A stretch of DNA of 64,000 nt from Hydractinia symbiolongicarpus (Eukaryota > Cnidaria > Hydrozoa > Anthoathecata > Hydractiniidae), in assembly GCF_029227915.1 (NCBI RefSeq), contig NC_079888.1:5405001-5469000 (forward strand), read 5' to 3'. Shown piece by piece: positions 53,101 to 64,000 of the stretch. Within the stretch, counting starts at the first letter, position 1. Every line of letters begins with the position of its first letter. The translations under genes were made by a program, and so were the position numbers. Below the pieces are notes generated by a model that saw only the letters and a list, made by a program, of their open reading frames with translations, had not been told where the DNA came from and ran no database searches.

Positions 53101-55770
53101 CATGCCACTCTCTTTTCGTTTGGTCCAACAACATTTGGGCATCCAGCAAATGCAAAATCCTCTAGTTCGTTTAACAGCTCCTATAACAAATATACAAACT
53201 ATACACAAGCCTGCAAAGTTTGATTCTTCCAAAGTTTCTCTGATGTTTGGCTGAATTGAAATGGATTTACATCGTTTAGTCCTGTTTGTGCCTCCTGCTA
53301 TACACCTGACTTAAATAAAACATCTCAACCAAATCTTTTCTTTGATAAGCAGATGGAATGGCAATCAAACAGAATGATCAATCGAACTATTTACAGAAGA
53401 TTTTTTAATGGATTATTTGTTTAGATTTTTACATTTTTGTTTACTTTAACAAGAAGGCCTGGACTACCTTGATGCCTTTTACAGTCAAGATGGCTTCTCC
53501 AGCTTTGCAATTATTAAAAGGTTTTTTTATCTTTTAAGTACCAGTAGCAATAATAGCATGTAGAGTGAACTTTGCAAATAATTTTTGATGAACAGTTCAG
53601 AAAAGTGAAAATTATTTTTCAAAGCTGCACTGATTTTATTTTCAGGTGTGTATTTTTTTTCTTAGGTAAAAAATTACAACAAGAACAAGCAATTAAGATT
53701 TAGAGAATGCACTATGGCAACGCCAACTTTACATAATGAAGTGAAAAATTAATTCAACATCTTCTAACAGAGGTGATTTTTGCTTTCATGGTTATCTTCT
53801 TCTTATCCAAATCTTATTTGTGTTTTTGCGATCCACTCGCTTTGCAATTTTTTAACAACTCACAATTCATTATAATAGTAACTACAGTTAAAAAAATAAA
53901 TAAATATTTATTCACCAGGGTCAACAATAATACAAAAGGGAGCAATAGGCATACCTCTTGATTTTCTTTTGGAGCATGAATAATTTGTTTCAGGCGAAAT
54001 TGAACCTAGAAATGCAAAACATATAAGTTCATTATAAATATTACGTCATATGTCTTTGCTTGGGTACTTTGAAGTTTCAAAGAGTCAATTAAACACTTTT
54101 GAACAAAGTTAGGATTTAAAAACTATTCATCTTCTTGAAGTTGTAAGTATGATTTGGCTAATAGAAGTATAGGAGTTCTTTATACAAAGGACAACCGTAC
54201 TAATGGAGCTCCAACAGTGATGCTGTTTGTGCCCAATATTCAACTGCACATTTACGTTATTAAGAGTTATGTGGAAATTGGATAAGAAATTAAAAGTGCT
54301 TAAAGTGAGTTGGTTGGAAGTAAATTCAAACAACAATCATGTTCCAGATGTCAAATACTTTGAGTTTTTTATATTCTTTGCTAACCCTTGCACATCCTTT
54401 TTTTAAAAAAAGATCCTTTGTTTTGGCCAAATGATCTTTCCAAAATTCTTTCTGATAATATTATTTATTAGAAAAAGACATTAGTTGACAGGCCCTGATT
54501 AGAAATTACTTTTAATAGCACAGGATAGTTTGGATTCTAGAAATTGCTCACTAAGGTCTTTTTTAAATTGTTAGGATACTCTTAAAACAAAATGAAAAAA
54601 ACTAAAAAAAATTTACATCTTTATCAATAACCATTTTTCTTTTTTAATTTTTTAATAATTTATCCTATGTTATTAAATGTAATATTTGTCTTAATGCTTC
54701 TTTTTTCAGGTATTAATCCATACAGATAGCTAAGTCTTTTATACTGTTGTGCATATTAATTAATGTGGATTAGGTCTAATTTTTGTTAATAGGCAATTAA
54801 GGTTAAAGTTTTCATAAATGTAGTAAACCTACATTTGAGACACAATTTACAAATTGTGTCTCAAATGTTAGCATGATTTTATTTTTCCTCTTGAAAATGT
54901 ATTAGAAAATAAAAAGGACAGCGCACATCGGAAAATTATCAAAACAACCATACAAACAAACTTAGAAACTATGCTGACACTAGAAATTTTCATTGGCTTT
55001 ATTTACAGTTAATACTTTAATTTTAAGAGATATAAGCATCTTTAGTTTTTTCATTAGTTATGTCATTATGTTATTAGTTATAAATACATAAAATAAAATA
55101 TAAGCCGTATAACACAAAAATTTGTAAAATGAAAAATTCTCATTAAAGTTTTGGTGGGATTGCGGAAAACAATAGTTAATATTAAGGGTGGTTAAAAGGG
55201 TGGTGTATATATACGTCTATCTACAAAGAGGTTTTAATTTACGACTAAAGGTAAATTCAAAATTCATAACAAAAGAAATTTAACATATCTTTATTAAAAC
55301 AGTTTACAAGGACCTGATTTTGAAACCATGACAGCTGCTACTGGTAATAATGTTGTTGTACATAACCTAAAATATAACAAATCATACCTGTGCAAAATGT
55401 GATGTCAGAGCAAAGAGTGATGTGTTTAGTTGTTCGTGTTGTTCTTGAAGTTGCAAATATGATTGAATATCAAGACTACAAAAATAGAAGTTCTCTATAC
55501 AAAGTGCTTCATTAGCACAATAATGTGACATGTACTATACCATGGACACAAAAAAATCATTTTCTTTTTGTTTAAATACTAATTTGTCTCTTAGATTTTA
55601 AAATCTTACCCTTCTTTAGTTGGTAAATCATCTTCGTTACTGCAAGCTCCAAGTGGGGGCAATCTCTGATCTTCTATTTCAGTATGGTATTTCTCATTTG
55701 TTTTTGTACTGTGTGTATGATCATCTTGAAACTCAAAGGCCTCGTCAAACATGAATTGTTGGTACGCCAT
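47129..55770 (-). CDS. RUNDC1: RUN domain-containing protein 1 orthologue
   Basis: Seventeen exons, 5' to 3': 55770-55610, 55475-55388, 54005-53955, 53180-53079, 52844-52737, 52179-52044, 51693-51565, 51347-51283, 51008-50910, 50273-50206, 49984-49901, 49392-49167, 49084-48989, 48718-48602, 47806-47717, 47630-47438 and 47244-47129. All phases close, giving about 642 residues. The N-terminal coiled-coil region includes LFALTSHFAQVQFRLKQII and ELEDFAFAGCPNV, nearly as I recall human RUNDC1. A second coiled coil (residues about 135-275) follows. The C-terminal RUN domain (about 440-642) has EDLIRVVRGDFVVALKELL, TPKQSLLTVLHRI, HYERWSYVVRTGF and LPEDLAIRHL. RUN domains usually bind small GTPases or membrane-traffic partners; RUNDC1 itself has been linked to p53 activity and autophagy in vertebrates. 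Length is close to human (about 613). Exon 9's donor (GTAGAA) is weak. Confidence 0.93.
47980..48065 (-). repeat. tRNA-Ala-like SINE fragment in RUNDC1 intron 14
   Basis: The minus strand reads GCAGTCGGTAGAGCAATCGC, then anticodon loop CTGGCAA (GGC) within a TCGC/GCGA stem, then GTTTAAGTCCC as a changed B box. The D and anticodon arms are tRNA-like, while the acceptor arm is not preserved. It is probably a tRNA-derived SINE head. Confidence 0.6.
48400..48605 (-). repeat. about 32 bp minisatellite with repeated donor-like sites
   Basis: Seven degenerate units (minus strand AGTAAGTTTGACC plus ATCTATCTATTTA) begin at the true 5' splice site of RUNDC1 exon 14 (AAG|GTACGTTTGG) and run about 200 bp into the intron. 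Most units keep an AGTA[AC]GTTTG core, which is itself a good 5' splice-site match. Confidence 0.75.
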
Positions 55771-56089
55771 GGTTGTGGTGAAATAGTGAAAATATATTAA
55801 CTAGTTTTAAAAGGATTTGTACATTTTTCTAAGGTAAACAAACATAACTCATTATAATACTAATAACACAAACCAGTATCAAATATAAAAGAATTATCAA
55901 CCTTTAAAAGACAAAAAAAGTGAGAGAAATACCTTTTTTTTTTTTGGGTGGGGGGGGGGGGGGGGTGAGGGGTGAGGAGGTGTTTGCTTGATACTTATCC
56001 ACCCTACTATAATTATATTTTTAAGCAGTAGTACAGGCAGTAAATTTCATTAGTATCAGTATAAAATCAAACATAATCAACAGTCAGGG
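55771..56089. promoter_or_regulatory. RUNDC1 upstream region with poly-T and poly-G tracts
   Basis: About 180-195 bp before the ATG there is a run of 16 G (55950-55965) next to a T run. The promoter of RUNDC1 should lie here or in the adjoining TIR element. No TATA box can be assigned. Confidence 0.4.
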
Positions 56090-57113
56090 AAATCCTCTTA
56101 ATTAAGCTGTATATATAGCTTAATTTGAAGATCTCCTAACAAGCTGTATCATACAGCTTAATACAGTGACATATATACATCTAAATTAAGAGGTAGAAAA
56201 AGTGTTTCCCCGATTTTTTAAAATTGTAAATTTTAGCAGAATCACGGCTACAGCTTTTTTATTGTCAGCTGGACCACTACATTATAAAAAAAGAATGGTA
56301 TTTCCAGCACCCGGGTTAAAAGGATATGGAATGTTGAACGTATAGCAATAGTCTATTTAAGCTGTACTGCACCTAGGGCCACCCTCAAAATTTTAATTGG
56401 TTAGTGTCACCCGAGGGATTCACTTTGAAAGGCGAAAGTCGAGTCGGGGAGTCAGTAAATTTGCAAAAAATACAACAAAGTCCACCATTTACCTTTTCAG
56501 CGGTCCTCCGAATTATCGTTGTTAGGTCTGAATGTTATTTCGTTAGGGGACTGCGCTGCACTACTCAGTGCTTATTTTCCTGCTTCACATTTATACAACA
56601 ATACAAACGAAAACCATGGAAACGACGTTGATTGACAAAAATGGAACTTGAAACGGAGGTTAAAAATATAGCTGGCGTACATTTAAAACGAATAACAAAA
56701 TATTGCTGCGAAAAATAGTATTTTTTTAATATTTCAGGAAAAATTTTTATCCAACCGACCAACAGACTCACTTTTGTAATTAGAAATGAAGCTAACCAAA
56801 CATATTTTTGATGGTGGCCTAGATAGGATGTCACGTCATGATACCGCCTATTTAAGCAGCCATTTTTAAAACTGTAAATTAAGCGGATCTCCGGGGGTGC
56901 TACGAAAAAACTAATGTATTAAAGATGTTTATATGCAAGTAAATATTGGATTCATTCAGTTAAATAGATGCTAAAATTTAGTTAAATGTGTGTTTTCAAC
57001 GATCAAAATCTTGTACATCTTAGGTAAGCTGTAAAACACCTAATTAGAATGTATCATACATCCTAATTAAGCAGACATCCAAATTAGGCTGTATAGCTTA
57101 ATTAAGAGGATTT
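56090..57113. mobile_element. about 1.02 kb TIR element upstream of RUNDC1
   Basis: Left end AAATCCTCTTAATTAAGCT and right end its reverse complement, followed on both sides by variants of a subterminal word (AGCTGTAT..TAGCTTAATT; AGCTATACAGCCTAATTT) that repeats two or three times per arm. The interior has no transposase frame. No clear target-site duplication was found. It is a non-autonomous DNA transposon of unknown superfamily. Confidence 0.65.
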
Positions 57114-60100
57114 TACTTTTGATTACTTCTTCTGAGAAATTTTCTTCTTTTAAACAATACACCTTTACAATAATTTGGGAAAACTAACACTCCATCGCAG
57201 GTTATTTAGGGATTGGAGGAGGTAAACATCACACTTATATAAGAGTTTATTAATGAGAAAACAAGTTTTTTTGTGATAACTTTTCTTGCCGCGTTTTGTG
57301 TTTAATGAAAAGTGCACATAAGTTGTATCTATTATTATTAACGTTTCTGAAAATTTGAAAGAAATTGATACAACGGAAGTTAAAAAACTGGGGAAAACAC
57401 GCTTTCTCTCTAACAAACTCTCATAAAAACACGATTTTTACCTTCTTTTTTCGAATGTTGTAAAACGATGGAGAGCCGTAGGAACGCATGTACAATTAAA
57501 TTATCGTAAAGGTGTATTGTCACTCTGAACAGACAATAAATCTTCACTCAGAGAGGAAAGATCAGATTCAACTAAATAGCCCTTATATTACTACTACATC
57601 CAGATTGTGCAGCTTCTCAAGGGTAGTTGTTTTTGTCTCTTGCCACAATTTTTCACCATTTTGTCTTTAACATTTAGTCAAAAGTGGAAATATGTGTCAA
57701 ATCCAGAACATACAAGTCCCATGAATGCATAATATCAAGTCAGATCTTAAGGGGCTAACCAAATAACCTAAGATCCTATTACCTCCTCCCTAGCTAAAAG
57801 TTTAGTCCACTCAAGTGCACTTTTTGACAAGCTCCAAATGTGTGCATCTATAAGTGGTGAACTTCTGAAATTAGCTGCCTCATACTTTGACCAATATTGT
57901 AGCTAATAGCTAGCTGGCGCTAGCTAACTGCCTAGATAGCTAGCTAGCTTTATAAATTTACAGTCTAATCTAAAGAAGTGTTAGGCGTATAACTAGCTAG
58001 CTAGTATAGCTAGCTATAAGCTACACTAACTAGCGGATAAAAAGTTTACTAGCTATATATAGCTATACTATAAAAATTATAAAGTTTCAAGAAAAATAAT
58101 TGCAATTGAAGTATATACTTGATATCAATCTTTCACAAGCAGGTGCCTGTATTCTGAAAGTTTTTGGGCTTTCTTTCATTTGATCAGGATTTGCCAGGAT
58201 CAAATACTTCCGCCATTAAACCGATAAACCTTTAACTCGATTGTGTACCATTTTATAAATAAATTTCCTAAAAAAAACTGGGATCAGAGAGACGATCAAA
58301 ACAAAAACATCCTGATGTGTTGACTTATTGATCGGACGACAATGTAAGTTGTGCAAATTGAAAGACTGCGCCCCTCTGTGGTGGTACAGTGACACGTTCA
58401 ATATTTAAGATAGATGCAATATCTTTTACCATTTTGCAGAGTGAAGTGACAATATTAGGGCTGTATTATAGACTGAAATTGCACTCAGGGCCGTGTTTAT
58501 GTGAAATCCTTCAAGCAAAACATCTTTTTGTCATTTTTGTCCCCCTTAAGACACCTCGTCCCCAGGGTTTTTCAACGCGTATCATATATTCTGACGGGAC
58601 AGTTTACGAGGTTGTGCAACCTGATGCCTTGTAGATATTTAAAATATAACTTTCTTGTATATATTTAATCTTTCAAGTTCGGGTATTCTAAACTTGACAT
58701 TTTAAGATTATCTAGTATCGGGTAAAAGGCGCGAAAGGAAAATACTAATATTCATACACTATTATTTATTTTCTGTCTAAATTTAATTTAGGGATTTTTG
58801 TCAGCAACCGTGTCAAAGTTTTCTTACTTCTTGTGTGGTGAAACAAAACTAATGTATTGGAATGGAAAGAGGATTATTAAATTGACTAATATTTGATTAA
58901 ACTTTTGATGATATATTCAATCTTGGGAAGTTTGATTAGGTTTCAGCTTGTTCTTATAGGGCTTTCGTAAATCAAAAAAATTTTTTAGTTAACAAATGCC
59001 TTTGCGCAGTACTTATTTTTTTAAAAAAAAAGAGATTTAATTGTTCTACGGATTTAACCGGTAGAACATGGGCACCTTTTTTCGTCGTTGTTTTTACTAC
59101 CGAGACTAGTGAAGCACGGTAGGATACCAGTCTAGTGTAGCAGTAGGGAAAATATTAGTTTTTGAGTGTTATAACAGACTACTCTCTTGCACAAGGTACA
59201 AACACTTATTATTTTTATAAATAAATAATTTTGCATTATTATATCATGTTCAGTTGGTTTCGCTACCAAGCTACAACGTTTATCTTTTAAGTGATCTGAA
59301 ATTTTGCGAAGCTAGATTTCTATTTTTTACAACGAGTTTCACCAGGCTATAATTCGTTTTAAAAAACGAAATAAATCACAAATAGTTGGTTTTATTGATT
59401 TTACGTTTTATTAAGTTTTCATAAAAGTTTACAAACTGGAACTCATTTTTTTACTTTCATATTTTTCATTTACTTTATCTGTATTTAGCAGACCATTTTT
59501 TTTTCGTTTTTTTTTTAGAATGTACGACAACAATGGCAGTAGAGTAATATAAAACCACTTTTCCCCAATGTTAATAACTTTATTAGAAATTAGTTTGGAG
59601 TGTAATTTATTTCAGAAAGTAACTATAGATGATATTCTCATATGAGAATGTCTTATATACAATTAGGTGGCAAAGTACTTGTTCTTAATGTGGAGCTAAG
59701 ACTTGTGTCAACCCATTAACATGAAATGGTAATGAATGAAATATATTAAAAATAGCTTGATAAAAATATGTATGGATAATACACAAACAGTATTGCAAAT
59801 TAAAAGAACTTCACTCCCAGGGCATTCTGCCTTATTGATGAAGTTGATAGCGACTTCGTAATAACGGCTCCGGGGCCATAAGACCCTGGGGACGATGTTG
59901 GAATTAAAAAAAATCAGAAAATGTTTGCACGCTTACTTTATCAGCAAGATGGATACCTCCGGTTATAGTAACCGGTGGCGATATCATGTTTTGACGCAAA
60001 TAATATTTTTGTTTGTATAGGCTTCCATAATTTGTCTGATTTAAACAGAATTTACATACATATTACCGGAGAAAACTAAAATGGTCCAATGTAATAATGA

Positions 60101-60281
60101 CCGCGTATTAAGGCACTACCACAAAATTAAGTAGTAGCAGTAAAGCAGGTGTTACCTTTTGAATAACGGGTTATTATAATATGTTATAGACAGTTTAATT
60201 AGCTTCTATCCTAAACCTATGCAGTTCGGGGTGTTTTAAACATAATATGACCGCAGCTCCATAACTTAATAGGCTTTTCTA
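57114..60281. other. gene-poor intergenic DNA with an AGCTAGCT cluster
   Basis: No exons supported. 57895-58075 is dense in TAGCTAGCT words and can fold on itself. The open frame at 58389-58634 has no splice context. At 59820-59890 a GC-richer stretch (GGCTCCGGGGCCATAAGACC) may belong to a repeat. Confidence 0.4.
57895..58075. repeat. TAGCTAGCT-rich self-complementary tract
   Basis: Many overlapping GCTAGC/AGCTAG palindromes over 180 bp, with shorter patches of the same kind near 17185 and 27190-27310. Confidence 0.55.
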
Positions 60282-60406
60282 AATTATTTATTTATTTATT
60301 ATTTCATTTATTTAAAGTTGGTTTTACATAGTAAATGGTAAATACTAATTTACACCAACTAAAGTAAAAAATAAATAAACAAAAAAACACAAAGATGTAC
60401 CAAACA

Positions 60407-61957
60407 TTAAAAATAAGAGACGAGAATAGCCGACTTATGTAGCCTACATGTGCAGAGATCTGAAAGATTAAGTGAGATAAGTTCCTTTTTAAAACTCTTG
60501 ATGGAGAGAGAACTCTTCACTTTGTCAGGCAAAGAGTTCCATAACAAACAACTTCGAAACAAAAAAGATCTAGTACCAAAGCGTGTTGAACTTGTGGATG
60601 GTAAAAGTAGACTATTTTTTCTGCGCAAATTGTAACTTATACGTCTTATAGCGTAAAAAGACTGCATAAATGACGGATTTTCGTCTGTTAATGTTTTATA
60701 AATCTCTATGCAGATTATACGTAAATGCAGTTCGTGAATTTGCACACAGTTACAATTTACCAACAAGTCTTGATAACTGGAATGATAGTCTTTTGTTACA
60801 GCTCTCAATGCACGTTTGTGTGTTGAAATGATTAATTTATACTGCACAGCACTGCAATACATCCATATAATGGGACAATAGGTAAATATTGATAAAATAT
60901 TAGAATTAAGCAATAACTTTGATTGTTCAAAACTAATAAATCGTCTTATTCTGTAAACACATCTGACATTGCTATTTCCTTTTTTACATAGATTAGAGAT
61001 GTGCTCATTAAAAGTGAGACATCTATCAATAGTAATGCCTAATAATTTTACAGATTCCGATGAGACTAGGAAGTTATTGTTTATTCTTAGCGATAAAGTA
61101 TTACTGTGTGGACAAGCTAAAAACATCATCTGAAACTTTGCTGGATTAGCAACCAATTGGTTGTTTTCAAACCAGGCTAATACGTTATTTAAGTCATGCT
61201 GAAGGTCAGCAATGACTTCATTTACTTGAGATCCACAAGTGTAGATTGTATTATCGTCAGCAAAGTTGCAAATATCAGTTTTTTCAATAAATAATAATAA
61301 GTCATTTATAAATATATTAAACAGAAGTGGACCGAGAATAGAACCTTGTGGAACGCCGAAAACAATTGAGAGCCACTCACTAAAAGAACTGCAGATTTTG
61401 GTTCTTTGAAAACGTCCAGAGAGATAACTTTTCATAAGGTAAAGACTTTTTCTATCAAAACCATAAGCAGCCAATTTTGAGATTAAAAGGCCATGATCTA
61501 TGGAATCAAATGCTTTTGACAAGTCCATTAAGACAGTTCCCACCACCCCAGACTTATCTAAGCACTGATGCCATTTACCAATTAAGCGAAATAGAGCATT
61601 TTGGGTGTTATATTTACTTCTAAAACCACATAATAAAGATGAAAATATTGGTTGAAAATAGCTAGAAATCTGATTAAATAGAAGCCGTTCCAAAATTTTA
61701 GAAAAACTATTTAAAATACTAATTGGTCGGTAATTTTCTTTCCGAGAATTGTCACCCTTTTTGAAAACGGGAATAACTTCAGATAGTTTCAGTACTGATG
61801 GAAATATACCGTCAGTGAAGCAAGAATTTATGCAGTTTGTAAGTGGCAAGCAAATTTTGTCTGCAACTATCTGAATTATTCTCGTTGGAATTGGGCCACT
61901 GACTGCCTTTTTTGCATTTAGGATCAGCATAATGGAGAAGGATAGAATCAAGTTCAT
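60407..61957 (-). pseudogene. LINE ORF2, reverse transcriptase half
   Basis: True homology starts near 61908 (K-A-V-S-G-P-I-P); the first residues after the displayed Met are out of frame. It has P-V-F-K-K-G-D and N-Y-R-P-I-S-I-L, then G-F-R-S-K-Y-N-T, D-L-S-K-A-F-D-S-I-D-H, G-V-P-Q-G-S-I-L-G-P-L-L-F, and F-A-D-D-N-T as the catalytic box. A C-terminal region typical of CR1/Jockey elements follows. The polymerase half itself has no stop over about 500 codons, so the insertion is young relative to other relics here. Confidence 0.9.
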
Positions 61958-62798
61958 TTAGAGATACTGAAGAGGCCACTTTGGATTTCCAGGGTTTTAA
62001 ATCAAGTTTCCTTATTAAATCTATGAAATATTTATTAAACATTGTCGCTACTTCACCTTCATCAGAGATGAATTCATTTTTAACATCATCTAACAAAGAA
62101 ATCTTTTCACTATCGCGAGATTTGTTCGAAAAAAAAGGTTTACAAGAGCTCCAAAAGTCTTTGGAATTGGTCTCGTGGGAATGAAAATATGATCTCTTTG
62201 CTGCTCTGTTCATATTTACAATAATGTTTCTTTGTTTTTTATAAAGTTTTATATATTTAGAGTCACCTGATTTGTTAGCTTTATTTTTGTAGTAAGAGCG
62301 TTTCATAATGGCCTTCCTTATATTTCTAGTAATGTGAGGCTTTTGATTACCTCTTACTACTCGAATTGTTGCCGATGCATGTCTATTTAGAACGTCTGTG
62401 AAGACGTTGTGAAAAGCATTAAAATTAGATTGATCAATAGCTAATAACTCAGATGAAAGGTCATACTCAAAATTTGTGCGATGAAAATTTCTGAAAGTTC
62501 TATATCTTATATATTTAGGTGAACATTTTATAAGAGACGATTTAAAAAATGTGAAAATCAGATGATGATGATCACTGACTCCAGTTTCAAAAGAGCCGCT
62601 CTTTTGAAAGCATCTATTTTTATTTGTGAGAATGAGATCAATGCATCTTCCATCATCCGATTTAAAACACGTAGGTGTTTTTATTAAACTAGATAAATTT
62701 AAATGTTCCATAAATTTCGACATATCATTGTGTGTAAAGACTTCATTAAAATCTCCTAGAATTACAAAACTTTCGTAAAATGTTGAAAAATAATCCAC
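61812..62798 (-). pseudogene. LINE ORF2, endonuclease C-terminal half and linker
   Basis: The frame shows APE-type endonuclease motifs V-I-L-G-D-F-N, C-I-D-L-I-L-T-N and V-S-D-H-H-H-L-I, followed by a basic linker (RKAIMKRSYYKNKANKSGD). The upstream Glu-containing motif of the active site is absent because of truncation. Near 61909-61914 a run of six T on the plus strand marks a 1-nt shift, after which the polymerase continues in the next frame. Confidence 0.85.
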
Positions 62799-62814
62799 TA
62801 CGTTAATCTAAATC

Positions 62815-63330
62815 CAATTAAACTTGCCACACTTTTAGTACGTCATGACAGAAACAAAATGGTAGCAATATATTTGTTTTATGTCAGCCCTTTCTCTGTG
62901 ACGTCATCAGAAACATATGGAATTTAGAACGATTTCTGAAAATCAAATATAGAGGATTTAACACATTTTACATCACCAAATACCAGAAATCGCCCTAAAA
63001 ACTCATTTTCCCCCGTAGAAACAGGAAATAGGGTTAATCACGTGTTCAAATTTTACTACATGTTTCCCTCCATGAAATAAATTTGTAAGTTTTAAGAATA
63101 AGAATAATCCTAACCAAATTTATCATTTTCCCCGATTACAAGGATTGTATAGAAAATTAAGGGGTGATTTCCAATAATGGCCAATATCTAAATCTCTCAG
63201 AGGCACATAACCTAAGAAATTTGGTGTGTAGGTATCTAATAGATATATAAAAACTTATTAAGTATCATAGCGATGCAGCGAAGCAAGAAAAAGAGGTATT
63301 AAAAAAACCAACAGTGGGGCGGAATCCGAT
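62815..63330 (-). mobile_element. diverged, end-damaged copy of the 28191-28917 TIR family
   Basis: The reverse complement matches the interior of the 727 bp element in order: GGATTCCGCCCC, GCTATGATACTTA, TCTATTAGA, GATATTGGCCATTA, TTAGGATTATTCTTA, GAACACGTGA, GACGTCACAGA and AAGTGTGGCAAG. The CCCTATTCGG terminal repeats are missing on both sides, and the left side is cut by the LINE. Confidence 0.75.
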
Positions 63331-63701
63331 CTCTTCAGAACTGAATTAACGAACAGGAATAGCAGTATTAACAGCAAAAACTTTCACTGTAGTAATTATA
63401 CTAGTTGTGTACTTTTCACTTTAACATCACTTTACACACTCGTGAATATACGTTGTTTTTAGAAAATGTTCTTTTCTTACATAGCTCATCCTTATGATTA
63501 TTGAAATTTTTTACCCAGGATAGCTTCTTCAGTTTCTATTAAAAAGGGTTTCAGTGCAAGTAAAGCTCCCATTTGAACTACAAAAGTAGTGCAAGCACAG
63601 CAATCGCTCAGCTAGCCAATCGCCTGAGATATCAATCCTATTCCCATGCTTAGCGCTGAGTAGAAAAAACAGATTCACACTTTTATAGTGTCTGTTATGA
63701 C
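63331..63701. other. intergenic, nothing recognised
   Basis: Short AT-rich stretch between the TIR-family copy and the tRNA-like segment. Confidence 0.4.
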
Positions 63702-63770
63702 TCAGCCGAGATTTGAACCCAAAACTTCCCGCGCTGGTAGCGAACGCTCTACCACAAGGCTACGTGTGCC
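63702..63770 (-). repeat. tRNA-derived SINE-like segment
   Basis: The minus strand reads GGCACACGTAGCCTTGTGGT then AGAGCG (A-box-like D arm), an anticodon-arm-sized stretch, and TGGGTTCAAATCTCGGC (B box GGTTCAAATC). The cloverleaf is imperfect and no normal T33 loop is found, so a working tRNA gene is unlikely. Confidence 0.6.
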
Positions 63771-64000
63771 ATACAAGACACACTTTCTTCATACTATTTA
63801 ACCGATACTGGTTTATCTAACAGTTTTCCCAGACTGGTTAAAGTTGCTGTGTTACATAGGTACGGTGAAGGAAAAAGCAGTGATTAAAGTTAAAATGTTA
63901 CTGTATTTCATCTATTTAACATTACCGTAATGACTAATCAAATAAAATAAACCTTTACGCAATGAAGGTAACGTCGATCACGTTATGTTTATCTCTTGTC
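63771..64000. other. right edge of window, nothing recognised
   Basis: No exon or repeat seen. Confidence 0.4.

Larger units (their letters stand above)
60282..62810 (-). mobile_element. 5'-truncated LINE of CR1/Jockey type
   Basis: Read on the minus strand: the element starts inside the endonuclease domain at about 62798, runs through reverse transcriptase to a stop at 60407, and ends in an (AATAA)n-like tail at 60282-60312. The 5' end abuts the inverted TIR-family copy at 62815. The truncation removed the N-terminal catalytic part of the endonuclease and any ORF1. Confidence 0.85.

Noticed and set aside
58389-58634. 81-codon plus-strand frame in the gene-poor region
   Set aside because: No splice context, no motif and no conserved composition; treated as chance.
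63702-63770. Functional tRNA gene
   Set aside because: The B box is good but the anticodon loop lacks the invariant T33 geometry and the acceptor stem does not pair.

Overview
The window is AT-rich eukaryotic (metazoan) DNA with small exons, GT-AG introns and many decayed transposons. Two conserved animal genes, a cluster of divergent single-exon class A GPCRs, and RTE-like and CR1/Jockey-like LINE relics suggest an early-branching marine invertebrate, most likely a cnidarian and perhaps a hydrozoan such as Hydractinia or Clytia. The taxon is an inference from gene style, not something the sequence states. Gene structures were built by hand from splice sites and phase. Every intron phase in the three main multi-exon models closes.

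Layout. 1-982 (+): 3' end of a multi-exon gene I do not recognise. 983-6370: intergenic, with a 357 bp foldback element and a LINE 3'-end relic. 6471-13643 (+): six-exon, about 732-residue single-pass receptor-like protein. It has a small Cys-rich ectodomain and a 437-residue cytoplasmic tail holding a degenerate tandem array of tyrosine motifs (xPYD-x-V/I-G, plus YDEP/YDQP) and a Pro-rich end. 13650-20700: intergenic, with a Tigger/pogo transposase relic and a short RTE-type LINE copy. 21073-37521 (-): four paralogous class A GPCR genes, each in one coding exon; the second carries one in-frame TGA. Between and beside them lie another RT relic, a 727 bp TIR element and a 158 bp Helitron-like element. 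39332-45209 (+): 13-exon TMEM116 orthologue with a large tetranucleotide microsatellite in intron 1. 47129-55770 (-): 17-exon RUNDC1 orthologue, convergent with TMEM116. 56090-60280: a roughly 1 kb TIR element and gene-poor DNA. 60282-62810 (-): 5'-truncated, frameshifted LINE, abutting a diverged inverted copy of the 727 bp TIR family. 63700-63770: a tRNA-derived SINE-like segment.

No operon logic applies. The functional themes are two kinds of surface signalling: a phosphotyrosine-tail receptor whose repeated pYDxV motifs look like Nck/Crk-type SH2 docking sites, and a local GPCR expansion that has replaced the normally conserved D2.50 and N7.49 together. Strong 3' splice sites lie 0-17 nt upstream of the ATG in three of the four GPCRs and in TMEM116. 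This fits spliced-leader trans-splicing or 5'UTR introns.
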